Shown piece after piece: positions 9,574-19,382 of a stretch of DNA of 64,000 bases. The position numbers were made by a program, and so were the translations under genes. Position 1 is the stretch's first letter. Each line of letters begins with the position of its first letter. Where the stretch lies: contig CAVXNR010000013.1 in NCBI GenBank assembly GCA_963763095.1, forward strand, positions 124,001-188,000, read 5' to 3'. This stretch comes from CAVUCH01 sp963763095. Its GTDB lineage: Bacteria > Acidobacteriota > Vicinamibacteria > Vicinamibacterales > JAENWD01. The notes under the pieces are model-generated. The model did not search any database and was not told the DNA's origin. It worked only from the letters and a program-made list of their open reading frames with translations.

Positions 9574-9600
9574 CCCGGGATTAAAGTCCCGGCTCCACAT
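9574..9600. repeat. REP-like palindrome (CCGGGA...TCCCGG, CTCCACA flank)
   Basis: CCGGGATTAAAGTCCCGG is followed by CTCCACA in the gap between rfaE1 and rfaE2. The same arrangement (paired arm then CTCCACA, or its inverse TGTGGGG) recurs at 22348-22418, 22501-22529 and 27164-27186. Confidence 0.7.
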
Positions 9601-9646
9601 CAGTCGCGTGCGCGAGACTGCACACTGCGACAAATACCTCCCGATC

Positions 9647-10699
9647 TCAATTCCGGCCGGGCTCGCTGGCGTCGAGCTGAACGGCACCGCGCAGCTCTTC
9701 CGCAGAAACCGTGGCCGTGCCGCGCTTCATCACGACGAGCCCGCCCGCATAGTTGGCCAGCCGTGCGGCTTCGTAGAAGCTGGCGCCCGCCGAGAGCGCG
9801 AGCGTGAGCGTCGCGATCACGGTGTCCCCCGCCCCGGTGACGTCCGCGATCTCGTCGGATCCGAAGATCGGGATGTGGCGCGTCGGCGCGTCCGGCTCGA
9901 AGAGCGCCATCCCGCGTCCACCCCTCGTCACGAGGAGCGCCTGCATGCCGGTGCGCCGAAGCATCTCGCGGCCGGCGGCCTCGAGCGCGCGCAGGTCGTC
10001 TCCGATGCGGACCCCCAGGATCTGTTCGACTTCGGACTCGTTGGGCGTGCAGGCGGTGACGCCGCGAAAATGCTGCACCGCATACCGCGAGTCCACGAGG
10101 ATGGGCACCCGGCGCTGTCCGCCCCGCCAGAGCGATCGGCGCAGGCGTTCGACGAGGGCGGGCGTCACGAGCCCGGAGCCGTAGTCTGATACGAGCACCG
10201 CGTCTGCGCGGGCGGAGACGGCGAGCGCTCGCGCTTCGAACGTGCGACGCAGCGCGGCATCGGGCGCCCCGTTCGTGATCCGGTCGATGCGCACCACCTG
10301 CTGCTTGGCGGAGTGTACGCCACCGGCCAGGATCCGGGTCTTCACGGGCGTGCAATACGCCGCCGGGCCGATCACCTGCGTGCGGGCGACACGCTCGTGC
10401 AGCGCGTCCAGCATGCGCCGTCCCGGCTCGTCGCGTCCGGCGAGCCCCGCCAGACGTACGCGTGCCCCGAGCGCGGCCACATTGTTCGCGGCATTGCCCG
10501 CGCCTCCTGGCACGACGACGGTCGTGTCGTAGCGGAGGATCAACACCGGCGCCTCACGCGAGACGCGCTCCACGCGTCCGTAGATGAACTCGTCGGCAAC
10601 CAGATCGCCGATCACAGCCACACGGCGCGAAGCGAAACGGTCCGCGAGCGCGAGCAGCCGGACCGCATCGACGGACGGCGCAGATGATCGGCGTGCCAT
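9647..10699 (-). CDS. rfaE1: D-glycero-beta-D-manno-heptose-7-phosphate kinase
   Basis: A 350-residue PfkB/ribokinase-family kinase equal to the N-terminal half of HldE; it phosphorylates heptose-7-phosphate at C1. Motifs seen: VIGDLVADEFIYG, VPGGAGNAANNVAALG (sugar site), TPNESEVEQILG, VTRGGRGMALF, and the ATP/catalytic block DVTGAGDTVIA with the base Asp. Kinase and adenylyltransferase are separate genes here, 157 bases apart. The start at 10699 lies six bases after the gmhB stop. Confidence 0.93.
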   Translation of the reverse strand: MARRSSAPSVDAVRLLALADRFASRRVAVIGDLVADEFIYGRVERVSREAPVLILRYDTTVVVPGGAGNAANNVAALGARVRLAGLAGRDEPGRRMLDALHERVARTQVIGPAAYCTPVKTRILAGGVHSAKQQVVRIDRITNGAPDAALRRTFEARALAVSARADAVLVSDYGSGLVTPALVERLRRSLWRGGQRRVPILVDSRYAVQHFRGVTACTPNESEVEQILGVRIGDDLRALEAAGREMLRRTGMQALLVTRGGRGMALFEPDAPTRHIPIFGSDEIADVTGAGDTVIATLTLALSAGASFYEAARLANYAGGLVVMKRGTATVSAEELRGAVQLDASEPGRN

Positions 10700-10705
10700 T
10701 CGCGG

Positions 10706-11282
10706 TCAGCGAGCCGCCGCGGGCGCGGCGAGGATCCAGTGCGCGGCGTCGAGCAAGGTGTCCACAATCACGGCGGGTTCACATCCTGACGGCGGCACGG
10801 CTTCGTCCCCGCCGGCGTAGCCGGTGCGCACCAGCACGCCCGTTGCGCCGGCAGTTGCGCGCGAGGCCGATGTCGAGCCACTTGTCGCCAACGACGAACG
10901 ACCGCGCGAGGTCGAGATCCAGGGCGGCAGCCGCCTGGCGCACCATCCCGGGAGCCGGCTTCCGGCACCCGCACACGAGGCGATAGCGTTCGACGACGCC
11001 ATCGGGGTGGTGAGGACAGTAATAATATCCGTCCACCACCGCGCCGGCCTCCCGCAGCATCGCATCGAGCCGCGCGTGGGCGGACTGCACGAACGCCTCG
11101 TCGAACAGCCCACGCGCAATCCCCGCCTGGTTGGTCACGATCACGACCGTGTAGCCGGCCGCCTTGAGGAGCCGGATCGCCTCAGCGGACCCCGGCAACA
11201 GTTCAATCAGGTCTAGACGTCCGAGATACCCGCGCTCTTCGATGACCGTGCCATCGCGGTCGAGAAATACAGCGGGGTTCAT
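10706..11282 (-). CDS. gmhB: D-glycero-beta-D-manno-heptose-1,7-bisphosphate 7-phosphatase, one frameshift
   Basis: HAD hydrolase that removes the C7 phosphate between the RfaE1 and RfaE2 steps. Visible: FLDRDGTVIEERGYLG (nucleophile DxD), VIVTNQAGIARGLF, the zinc-loop Cys/His set in YYYCPHHPDG and CGCRKPAPGM, and VVGDKWLDIGLA. The frame shifts near 10862; the tail then reads TAGATGVLVRTGYAGG and ends at 10706. The ATG at 11282 overlaps the waaF stop (ATGA). Confidence 0.87.
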
Positions 11283-12344
11283 GGCGCCTCCGTCCGAACA
11301 GGTGGCCCGTTCAGCGCGACCAGCACCGGCGCCATCACATCCTCCACGGCGATCCGCGTCATGCACCGGTGATCGATCGGGCAGGTCCGCAGCATGCAGG
11401 GCCGGCACGAGACATCCGTGTGCACGATCGCCGTCTGGATCGCACGGGGCCCGGGCAGCGGCGATGTCGCCCACTCGCGCGTCGGGCCGAAGATGCCGAT
11501 GACGGGTACGTCCACCGCGGCGGCGAGGTGCATCGCGCCGGAGTCGTTCGAGACGAACGCACGGCACCGCGACAGCACGCCCGCGAGCGCGGGCAGGTCC
11601 GTCTTGCCGGCGAGATCGATCACGGCTCCAGGGCCGGCACCAGCGGCACCCGCCGTCCGCACGACGGTGTCGACCGTGTCGCGATCGGCGGACGCGCCCA
11701 CGATAACAACGCTCGCGCCGGCCTCATGCGCCAGGCGGGCGGCAAGGGCGCCCATCCGCTCCGGCGGCCACCGCTTCGCCCACCCGTACGCCGCGCCGGG
11801 CGCGACGCCGACCAAGGGTCTCCCGTCCCACCCGTGTTCGCGCAGCAGGCGGTCCGCATCCGCGCGGCGTGCCTCGTCCACCCGCACCTCGGCAACGAGC
11901 GGGCCCGACGCGATCCCGAGCCCACGCGTGAGGTGCTGGTAGTACTCGGCCTGGTGCAGGCGCGCGACCCGGGGTTTCGGCACGGCGCGAGTGAGCAGCG
12001 GGGTGCGCAGGTCGGCACGATATCCCCATCGCTGGGGAATACGCGCGCGGTACGCGAGCAGCGCGGCATGAAAGGAGTTGGGCAGCAGCAGCGCCGCGTC
12101 GAAGCGCCCCTCCCGCACCCGATCGATGTCGCCCCGCAACGCGGTGATCACACGCGCGCCCCCTCGCCCGTCGAGCGGCATGCTGCGCGTCGACGCCCGG
12201 CACCATCGACGCGAGCGCCGCCAGCGGACGCCGGGCCGCGAGCGTCAGCGCCGCGCCGGGGTAGTGGCGCCGGAGATCCGCGATCGCAGGAAGCGCCATG
12301 ATGGCATCGCCGAGCCAATTGGGCGCCAGCACGAGGAGCCTCAC
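11279..12344 (-). CDS. waaF: lipopolysaccharide heptosyltransferase II-type (glycosyltransferase 9), one frameshift
   Basis: Adds the second inner-core heptose. The N-terminus, in one frame, is VRLLVLAPNWLGDAIMALP; the frame shifts near 12185 and continues RVITALRGDIDRVRE, FDAALLLPNSFHAALL, VGVAPGAAYGWAKRWPP, SNDSGAMHLAAAVDVP and IGIFGPTREWATSP. The C-terminal Cys motif (CRPCMLRTCPIDHRC) is common in this group. GTG 12344 overlaps the acyltransferase stop by GTGA. Confidence 0.85.
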
Positions 12345-13268
12345 TCGCTCTCCTCGGCGCGCGCCGGGGGGAACATGCCTGGCGTCCCCGCCGGCAGCGG
12401 CGCATCGCGCCAGCGGCGGTGCATCCAGAGCCAGAGGGATGGATGCCGCCGCACGTACATTTCGAGCACGTCGGTGCAGCGCTGCGTGAACTCGCGGACC
12501 GCATCGGGCGTGTCGGCGTCCGGCGGGTCGACCGCGTGCTCGTAGATCATCCGATAGCGGCCGCCCGGCAGGGGCAGCGCAAACACCGGGACGACCGGTG
12601 CGCCCGTGCGCAGCGCCAGCGCCGCGAGCATCGAGGTGGTGGCCGCCGGCCGCTCGAAGAAGTTGACGTAGATGGCATCGGGGCTGTGCATGTGCTGATC
12701 GATCAGCATGGCCACGCCCTGCCCGGACTGCAACACGCGAAGGACCCGTCGGATGGCACCCTGGCGGTAGATGACCGAGTTTCCGGTGGACGTGCGCACC
12801 TGCTCGAGCAGCTGGTGCAGCCCCGGGTTGTCGAGCGGGCGGGCGAGCACCGCAAACGGCTCGAAGCGCAAGGGCGTGCACGAGCGCGTTGATTTCCCAA
12901 TACCCGAAGTGGCCGGTGAAGAAGAGCACGCCCTTGCCGCGCGCATACGCGCCACGGGCGCGGTCGTCACCCTCGAACTCGACGAGGCTGCGCATGTCGT
13001 CCTGTGCGAGGGTGCTGAACTTCAAGAGCTCCAGCAGCACGCAACCGAAGTGACCGAACATCTCGCGCGTGATCGTCCGCCGCTCCGCCGCCGTGCGCTG
13101 CGGGAACGCCATCGCCAGGTTCGTGTCGGCAACCCCGCGATGCACACCGTCGAACAGATGGAATGCCAGTCCAAGCAGCCGGCCGCACGGGCGGACGATG
13201 CCGCGGGGCATGGCGCGGATGAGGCCGCGCACCAGGTACACCGCCGCGAGCTCCAGCCGGTGCCTCAT
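12341..13268 (-). CDS. lipid A biosynthesis lauroyl/myristoyl acyltransferase (LpxL/HtrB family), one frameshift
   Basis: Inner-membrane protein that adds a secondary acyl chain to Kdo-lipid A. The first part has an N-terminal membrane segment and the catalytic H-x4-E motif in FFTGHFGYWE; a shift near 12885 leads into FAVLARPLDNPGLHQLL, GVAMLIDQHMHSPDAIYV, FFERPAATTSM, GAPVVPVFALP and HPSLWLWMHRRWR, all typical LpxL blocks. The ATG at 13268 overlaps the lpxK stop (ATGA). Which acyl chain it uses cannot be told. Confidence 0.87.
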
Positions 13269-14291
13269 GCCGCTGGCTCCGCGAGACGCGCCGCCGCGCG
13301 CGCATCGGCGTCGCGCAGGCGCGCCGTCAGCCATGCATCGAAGTCGTCCGCCGGATCGATGGTGACGTCGAGCCGCTGCCACGCCGCGGGGAACGGCAGC
13401 GGACGGAACGGCAGCAGCCGCACCATGTCCTTCTCCGTTGTGACCACACCGCTCGCGCCATGGTCAACGACCGCAGTGCGCACCCGTTCCAGGTCGCCCG
13501 GCGTGAACCGGTGATGATCCGGCCAGGTCATCTCAGCCGCCACATCGAACGCCGCGGCACGCAGACCATCGATGAACGGGCGAGGCCTGGCGATGGCCGC
13601 CACCGCAATGATGCGCGCTCCGGCGGAGGGCCGGACGTCGCCGAACGGCGCGCCGTGCAGGCTGCCGGGTGCGCGGCGCACGTCGAATGCAACTCGCCAG
13701 CCCCAGTCGCTCGGCCCCCGTGCGAGCGTCGCGCACCGGTCCGGTCCACAACAGGGCGTCCGCATGCCGGGCCGCATCCAGCGGCTCGCGCAGACGCCCG
13801 CGGGGCAGCACGGACGGACGGTCTATCTCCTCGTCGCCCGCGAGCAGCAGGTCGATATCGCGCGCGAGCTGCAGGTGCTGAAACCCATCGTCGAGCACGT
13901 GGACATCGCACCCGAACCGCCGCTCCGCCAGCCGGCCGCCGAGGTACCGATCCGGAGAGACGATCACGACGACGCCGGGCAGGTTGCGGGCGAGCATCAG
14001 GGGCTCGTCGCCGGCGGCGGCGAGCTCGGCGCACACGCGTCTGCCATCGCTCACGACGAGCGCGCCGTCGGTCACGTCCTCCCGGCCGTAGCCTCGCGTG
14101 AGCACCGCGGGACGGCGTCCCGCGGCGTGCAGCATGCGCGCGAGCAGCTCGACGATCGGCGTCTTGCCGCTGCCGCCCACCGAGAGGTTGCCGACGCTGA
14201 TCACCGGCCTGGCCAGACGCCGGCGGCGCTCCGGCCGGGCCGCGTAGAACCGGCGGCGGGCACGGGTCAGAGGGGCGTAGAAGAGGCTCAA
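13265..14291 (-). CDS. lpxK: tetraacyldisaccharide 4'-kinase LpxK, one frameshift
   Basis: Phosphorylates the 4' position of the lipid A disaccharide at the inner membrane. The Walker A region is VISVGNLSVGGSGKTP, followed by AVLTRGYGRE, AAAGDEPLMLARN, HVLDDGFQHLQLARD (Walker B-like Asp pair) and LPRGRLREP. A shift near 13720 joins the tail, which includes ARIIAVAAIARPRPF, FDVAAEMTWPDHHRFTP and VVTTEKDMVRL. No ATG fits; TTG 14291 (then SLFYAPLTRARRRFY) is the best start in frame, so the 5' end is uncertain. Only ~30 bases separate it from waaA. Confidence 0.85.
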
Positions 14292-14322
14292 CAGATCACG
14301 TCCGCGGCACCACGCAGTCGGC

Positions 14323-15644
14323 CTAATGAACGACGCGGAACGGGTGGATGGTGGCGGGACGTCCGGGCGGCACGAGTCGCCCAATCGCGTCCATCGTGCG
14401 GTCCTTCGCGCCGCGGTTCGCCTCGACGAGGGCCTTCGCGGCGGCGCCCAGCCCTGCGCGGCGCACAGGATCCATCAGCAGCGACACGAGCATCGCCTTC
14501 CAGCTCACGTTCCGACTGCACCTGCACGGCGGCATCGTGCGCCAGGAACTCGCGCGCGATCTCCGCGAAATTGTGCATGAACGGGACCGAACACGATCGG
14601 CCGCCCGAACACCGCCGGCTCCAGGATGTTGTGGCCGCCCGTTTCGACGAGGCTGCCGCCGACGAAAGCCACCGTCGCCAGCTGATAGAGCTGTGCCAGC
14701 TCTCCCATGGTGTCGACGATGACGACGTCTGCGCGCGGCTCGACGTCGATCGGCAAGGCCGAGCGCCGCACTGTCGAGAAGCCCTCGCCCCGGGCCAGCT
14801 GCAGCGCCTCCTCGAAGCGCTGCGCGTGCCGGGGCGCGAGCAGCAGCAGCGCACCGGGGGCGGCCGTCTTCACGCGGCGGAAGGCACGCAGCACCGGCAA
14901 ATCCTCGCCGCGCATCGTGCTGCCCGCGACGATGACCTGGCGCGCGGGCGACACGCGGAAGAACCGCAGCACGCGGTCGCGGCCTCGCGACGCGGTCGGC
15001 AGCGCCGCAGCGTCGAACTTGAGGCTGCCGGTCACGCTCACCCGTGCCGGGTCGGCTCCCAGCTCGATGATGCGCCGCGCCGACTCGTCGCTCTGCATGC
15101 AGAAGCGATCGATCGGCGCCAGCACGCGGCGGAAGAACGGCCGGGCCAGCCGATATCGTGGATACGATCGCCGCGAAATCCGTCCATTCACCACCGCGGT
15201 CTTCACCTGCCGGCGGCGGCACTCGCGCAGCAGGTTCGGCCAGATCTCGCTTTCGACCATCACGAACAACCGCGGCTGGAGCACGTCGAGCACGCGCCGG
15301 ACGACGAACGCGAAGTCGAACGGGAAGTAGAACACACCATCCGCATCCTGGATGCCCCGCGCCATCTGCTGTCCGGCCATCGTGGTCGTCGAGACGAACA
15401 GCCGCAGGCCCGGGTAGCGCACCTTCAGCGACTCGACGAGCGGACGCGCGGCGAGCACCTCGCCCACCGAGACCGCGTGCACCCAGATCGAGGGCTCACC
15501 ATCGAGGTTGAGGGAGACCGGCAGACGCCCGAGACGCTCGCGCACGCTGCCGACGTACTTCCGGTGGCGCAGTGCCTGCCAGGCAAACCACGGCGAGCCA
15601 ACCACGGCTGTCAGGACGAGCAGAAGACTGTAGATGAGATACAT
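14323..15644 (-). CDS. waaA: 3-deoxy-D-manno-octulosonic acid (Kdo) transferase, two frameshifts
   Basis: Transfers Kdo from CMP-Kdo to lipid IVA. The protein starts with one membrane segment (YLIYSLLLVLTAVVG) and has the GT30 blocks SIWVHAVSVGEVLAARPL, FVMVESEIWPNLLREC, VNGRISRRSY, FCMQSDESARR, VTGSLKFDAA, VIVAGSTMRGED, LLLLAPRHAQRFEE and FVGGSLVETGGHNILEPA. Shifts near 14590 and 14495 break the last ~90 residues (MHNFAEIAREFLAHDAAVQV, then AGLGAAAKALVEANRG). It is the first gene of the operon, divergent from gap. ATG 15683 is an alternative start. Confidence 0.9.
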
Positions 15645-15935
15645 GCGCAGACGCTGGGCTGCGTGGCTCCGGACGTCGGGCACGCATGCAGACGGCCCCG
15701 GCCGGCAACGTGCGTCGATGGCTGTAACCTTGTGAAAACGAAGGCTCTTGACCTCGCAGCAGTATAGTCGCCGCGTTGACCCCGCGCAAGGCGTTCATTA
15801 GAATCGCGAGTGGGCTGATTCGGCCGTCTCTCGATGACGAGACCGCCGCCGCCCCGCTCACGCGTCACCAACCTGCTCTTCATCCTGGCAGCCGTCATCC
15901 TGTCGCTACGCAGATCGCACGCGGAGGTATTCGTC

Positions 15936-16943
15936 ATGGCCGTGAAAGTTGGCATCAATGGATTCGGACGCATCGGGCGCAACATCATGCGCGCCGCGCT
16001 GGGAGACCAGGGGATCGACTTCGTCGCGGTGAACGACCTCACCAACACCGCAACGCTGGCGCATCTGCTCAAATACGACTCCATCCTGGGGAACCTCGAC
16101 GCGGACGTGAAGGCCGAGGGCGACTCGATCCGGGTGAACGGTGACAGCTTCAAGGTGCTCTCGGTCAAGGATCCCGCGCAGCTGCCGTGGAAGGACCTGG
16201 GCGTCGAGGTGGTCTTCGAAGGGACGGGGCTCTTCACCGACCGCGAGGCTGCGGCCAAGCACCTGCAGGCTGGCGCGAAGAAGGTCATCATCACGGCGCC
16301 CGGCAAGAAGCCCGATCTGATGACGGTCATGGGCGTGAACCACGAGTCCTATGACCCAGCGACTCACCACATCATCTCGAACGCGTCGTGCACGACCAAC
16401 TGCCTGGCGCCCTTCGCCAAGGTGCTCCACGACGAGTTCCGGATCGTGCAGGGCTGGATGACGACCATCCACTCGTATACGAACGATCAGCAGCTGCTCG
16501 ATCTCCCGCACAAGGACCTGCGGCGCGCCCGCGCGGCGGCGCTCTCCATGATCCCGACGACCACCGGTGCCGCAGGCGCGGTCGGCCAGGTGCTGCCGGA
16601 GCTCAAGGGCAAGCTGGATGGCATTTCCATGCGGGTGCCGACACCGAACGTGTCGGTTGTCGATCTGGCCGCTGTCGTCGAGAAGCCAACCAGCGCAGAA
16701 GCCATCAACGCCGCATTCAAGGCAGCCGCCGCGGGTCCGCTGAAAGGGATCCTTGCCGTGTCCGAGGAGCCGCTCGTCTCAATCGATTTCCGGGGCAACC
16801 CCCACTCCTCGATCATCGACGCGGCGTACACGGCGGTGATGAACGGCACGTTCGTCAAGGTGCTGTCCTGGTACGACAACGAATGGGGCTACTCGATGCG
16901 CTGCGTCGACCTGCTGCGCTACATGGTCGGCAAGGGGCTGTAG
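15936..16943 (+). CDS. gap: glyceraldehyde-3-phosphate dehydrogenase, type I
   Basis: Oxidises glyceraldehyde-3-phosphate with NAD and phosphate to 1,3-bisphosphoglycerate. The 335-residue product has KVGINGFGRIGRNIMR, the active-site SNASCTTNCLAPFAK, the catalytic His in TTIHSYTNDQ, and SMRVPTPNVSVVDL and WYDNEWGYSMR near the end. ATG 15936 has GGAGG 11 bases upstream and is preferred over an in-frame ATG at 15834. pgk and tpiA follow on the same strand. Confidence 0.97.
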   Translation: MAVKVGINGFGRIGRNIMRAALGDQGIDFVAVNDLTNTATLAHLLKYDSILGNLDADVKAEGDSIRVNGDSFKVLSVKDPAQLPWKDLGVEVVFEGTGLFTDREAAAKHLQAGAKKVIITAPGKKPDLMTVMGVNHESYDPATHHIISNASCTTNCLAPFAKVLHDEFRIVQGWMTTIHSYTNDQQLLDLPHKDLRRARAAALSMIPTTTGAAGAVGQVLPELKGKLDGISMRVPTPNVSVVDLAAVVEKPTSAEAINAAFKAAAAGPLKGILAVSEEPLVSIDFRGNPHSSIIDAAYTAVMNGTFVKVLSWYDNEWGYSMRCVDLLRYMVGKGL

Positions 16944-16967
16944 GTTCGCAGACTGTAAATGCCCGTC

Positions 16968-17135
16968 GGCTCCAGGGCTCCAGGCTACAGGCGGCGTCAC
17001 GGCTTCAGGCCTGCCGTTTCGGGCTGGGTTCCGGAGCCGGCGCCACCCTGTTCTTCCTGTTCCGCCCCGCGCGGCTCGCGCCCGGCACGGTCTCACGGCC
17101 GGGAGCCAGGAGCCCGGAGCCTGGAGCCTGGAGCC
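16968..17135. repeat. long imperfect inverted repeat between gap and pgk
   Basis: GGCTCCAGGGCTCCAGGCT at 16968 is matched in inverted orientation by AGCCTGGAGCCTGGAGCC near 17118. Both flank a GC-rich core. The arms could fold into a large hairpin in the intergenic RNA. The word CAGGCTACAGGC also occurs in the pgk-tpi gap. Confidence 0.6.
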
Positions 17136-17141
17136 CGTGTG

Positions 17142-18334
17142 ATGAAACTCTCCATCAAAGATCTCGATCTGTCCGGCAAGCGTGTCTTCATCCGCGTCGA
17201 CTTCAACGTACCCATCAAGAACGGCGTGATTGGCGACGACACCCGCATCCGCGCATCGCTGCCGACGATCCGGTACGCCCTCGAACAGGGCGCCACGATC
17301 GTTCTCGCCTCGCACCTCGGTCGCCCGAAAGGCAAGCCGGTGCCCGAGTACAGCCTTGCGCCAGTGGTCCCGCGCCTGTCGGAGCTGGTCGGGCGCACGG
17401 TGGTCTTCGCCACCGACTGCGTCGGCGAACCGGCGCGCGCGGCCGTGGCGGAGGCGCACGCACACGAGAAGGTCGTGCTGCTGGAGAACCTGCGGTTCCA
17501 CCCCGAGGAGGAGAAGAACGATCCGGCGTTCGCGGCGGAGCTGGCGGCGCTGGCGGACCTCTACGTGGATGACGCGTTCGGATCCGCGCACCGGGCGCAC
17601 GCGTCGGTGGAGGGGATTGTCAAGCAGATGGGGCGCGGCGCCGCAGGGCTGCTGATGGAAAAGGAGCTGCAGTACCTCGGTCACGCGCTCGAAACGCCCG
17701 ACCGCCCGTTCGTGGCGGTGCTCGGGGGGGCGAAGGTGTCGGACAAGATCGAGGTCATCGAGAACATGCTCGGGCAAGGTCGACGCGCTCCTGATCGGCG
17801 GCGCGATGGCCTACACGTTTCTCCGGGCGCGCGGCGTATCGACCGGCAAGTCGCTCGTAGAGGAGGATCGCCTGGACAGCGCCCGCGCCGTCACCGACAA
17901 GGCGCGCGAGCTGGGCGTCCGCCTCGAGCTCCCGGTCGATCACGTTGTCGCCCCCGCGCTCGACGCCAACGCGCCGCACGAGACGCTCGCAATCGACAAC
18001 CCCGCGATTGGCGATCGGATGGGCCTCGACATCGGTCCAAAGACCGCTCAGACGTACGCCGGCATCCTCGCCACGTGCCAGGACGGTCGTCTGGAACGGC
18101 CCGATGGGCGTCTTCGAGATCGATGCGTTCTCCAAGGGCACCACGGCCGTCGCCGAGGCGGTCGCGAATGTGAAGGGCACGACGATCATCGGCGGCGGCG
18201 ATTCGATCGCGGCGGTCCACAAGGCCGGTGTCACCGACCGCGTGTCACACATCTCCACCGGCGGCGGCGCGTCACTCGAATTCCTCGGCGGCCAGGTGCT
18301 GCCGGGGGTGGCGGCGTTGACGGACAAGGGCTAG
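17142..18334 (+). CDS. pgk: phosphoglycerate kinase, two frameshifts
   Basis: Makes ATP from 1,3-bisphosphoglycerate. The first frame gives VFIRVDFNVPIKNG (substrate site), TIVLASHLGRPKGKP, VLLENLRFHPEEEKND and AVLGGAKVSDKIEVI. One extra base near 17773 moves the frame to VDALLIGGAMAYTFL and GKSLVEEDRLD. A second near 18083 moves it to RTVVWNGPMGVFEID, TTIIGGGDSIAAVH and HISTGGGASLEFLGG. Every catalytic block is present once and in order, so the breaks look like sequencing indels. ATG 17142; GTG 17139 also possible. Confidence 0.93.
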
Positions 18335-18339
18335 ACGGA

Positions 18340-18447
18340 TTGCAAGGCTGCAGGCTACAGGCTGCAGCCTGCAGGCGGTCTCTGGCTCCGGCGCCTTTTA
18401 CGCCCGAGGAGCCCGCAGGCTGCAGCCCGCCGCCTGCAGCCTTGCAA
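18340..18447. repeat. perfect 16-bp inverted repeat spanning the pgk-tpi gap
   Basis: TTGCAAGGCTGCAGGC at 18340-18355 is exactly matched by GCCTGCAGCCTTGCAA at 18432-18447, with further imperfect pairing inside (GGCTACAGGCTGCAGCC and GCAGGCTGCAGCCCG). The structure fills nearly the whole intergenic region, starting 6 bases after the pgk stop. Confidence 0.85.
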
Positions 18448-18451
18448 CTAG

Positions 18452-18457
18452 TAGAAT
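18452..18457 (+). promoter_or_regulatory. TAGAAT -10-like box directly upstream of tpiA
   Basis: TAGAAT ends seven bases before the tpiA ATG at 18465, with no Shine-Dalgarno sequence between. If used, transcription would begin at or next to the start codon, giving a leaderless mRNA. No clear -35 box is seen. Confidence 0.45.
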
Positions 18458-18464
18458 CTCCCCC

Positions 18465-19328
18465 ATGCGCACCCCAGTCATCGCCGGCAACTGGAAGATG
18501 TTCAAGACCGTGCACGACGCGGTCGTGTACACGAAAGAGTTCCGCACGATGGTCAAAGACGCGACGGCCATCGACATCGTCGTGGCACCGCCGTTTCTGG
18601 CGGTGCATGCGGTCGCCGAGGCTGCCCGGAACTCGCCGGTGGCGGTGGCGGCGCAGGACGTCTTCTGGGAGAAGGAAGGCGCGTTCACCGGTGAGGTCAG
18701 CGCGGCGATGGTGCGCGAGGCCGGCGCCGAGTATGTGATCGTCGGGCACTCCGAGCGGCGCCAGTACTTCGGGGAGACTGACGAGTCCGTCAACCGGAAG
18801 ACGGTTGCTGCCCTCGGGGCGGACCTGATCCCGATCGTCTGCATCGGCGAGACGCTCGAGCAGCGCGAGCGCAACGAGACGATGGAGGTGCTCGATCGGC
18901 AGATCAAGGTGGGCCTCGACGGGTTGACCGGTGCGCAGGTCGGCGGCCTCGTCGTCGCGTACGAGCCGGTGTGGGCGATCGGCACCGGGCGCACGGCCAC
19001 GTCGCAGCAGGCCCAGGAGGTGCACGAGCACATCCGCCGCCGGCTGCGCGCCTGGTTCGGCGGCGACGCGGCCCAGGCCTGCCGCGTGATCTATGGCGGC
19101 AGCGTCAAGCCAGACAACATCGCGGAGCTCGTGGCGCAACCGGACGTGGACGGCGCCCTCGTGGGCGGGGCGAGCCTCGATCCGCGGAGCTTCGCGGACA
19201 TTGTCGGGCGGACCGAAGATAGACTCAGGCGGCAGGCTGCAGGCTGCAGCGTCTGGCTTCTGCCTCCCGGCGAGGCCCGCAACGGCCGGAGCCAGTCGTC
19301 CGGCGGCCTGAGCCGACACCGCCTGTAG
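18465..19328 (+). CDS. tpiA: triose-phosphate isomerase with repeat-encoded C-terminal tail
   Basis: Interconverts dihydroxyacetone phosphate and glyceraldehyde-3-phosphate. Visible: GNWKMFK (catalytic Lys), VGHSERRQYFGE (catalytic His), AYEPVWAIGTGRTAT (catalytic Glu), IYGGSVKPDN and DGALVGGASLDPRSFADIV. The enzyme would normally end just after that, near 250 residues; here the frame runs ~35 residues further, through the downstream CAGGCTGCAGGC-type repeat, to a stop at 19328. The tail is Arg/Ser/Gly-rich and probably not functional; an indel hiding the real stop is equally possible. Confidence 0.95.
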   Translation: MRTPVIAGNWKMFKTVHDAVVYTKEFRTMVKDATAIDIVVAPPFLAVHAVAEAARNSPVAVAAQDVFWEKEGAFTGEVSAAMVREAGAEYVIVGHSERRQYFGETDESVNRKTVAALGADLIPIVCIGETLEQRERNETMEVLDRQIKVGLDGLTGAQVGGLVVAYEPVWAIGTGRTATSQQAQEVHEHIRRRLRAWFGGDAAQACRVIYGGSVKPDNIAELVAQPDVDGALVGGASLDPRSFADIVGRTEDRLRRQAAGCSVWLLPPGEARNGRSQSSGGLSRHRL

Positions 19329-19353
19329 CCTGTAGGCTGTAGCCTGCAGCCTT
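19229..19353. repeat. inverted repeat after tpiA
   Basis: AGGCGGCAGGCTGCAGGCTG near 19228 is matched in inverted orientation by CTGTAGGCTGTAGCCTGCAG near 19334. The words GGCTGCAGGC and CTGTAGCCTG are shared with the pgk-tpi repeat. The left arm is read through as the C-terminal tail of TpiA. Confidence 0.65.
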
Positions 19354-19382
19354 CGTCCGTCAGTCCACAAAGGAGCACGCCT

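Noticed and set aside
9007..9687. 226-residue version of RfaE2 with an N-terminal extension
   Set aside because: The added residues translate a REP-like palindrome and low-complexity sequence; the family start fits ATG 9489.
13572..15767. 731-codon plus-strand open frame
   Set aside because: It is antisense to lpxK and waaA, has no domain signature and an Arg/His-rich composition, as expected for a GC-rich shadow frame.
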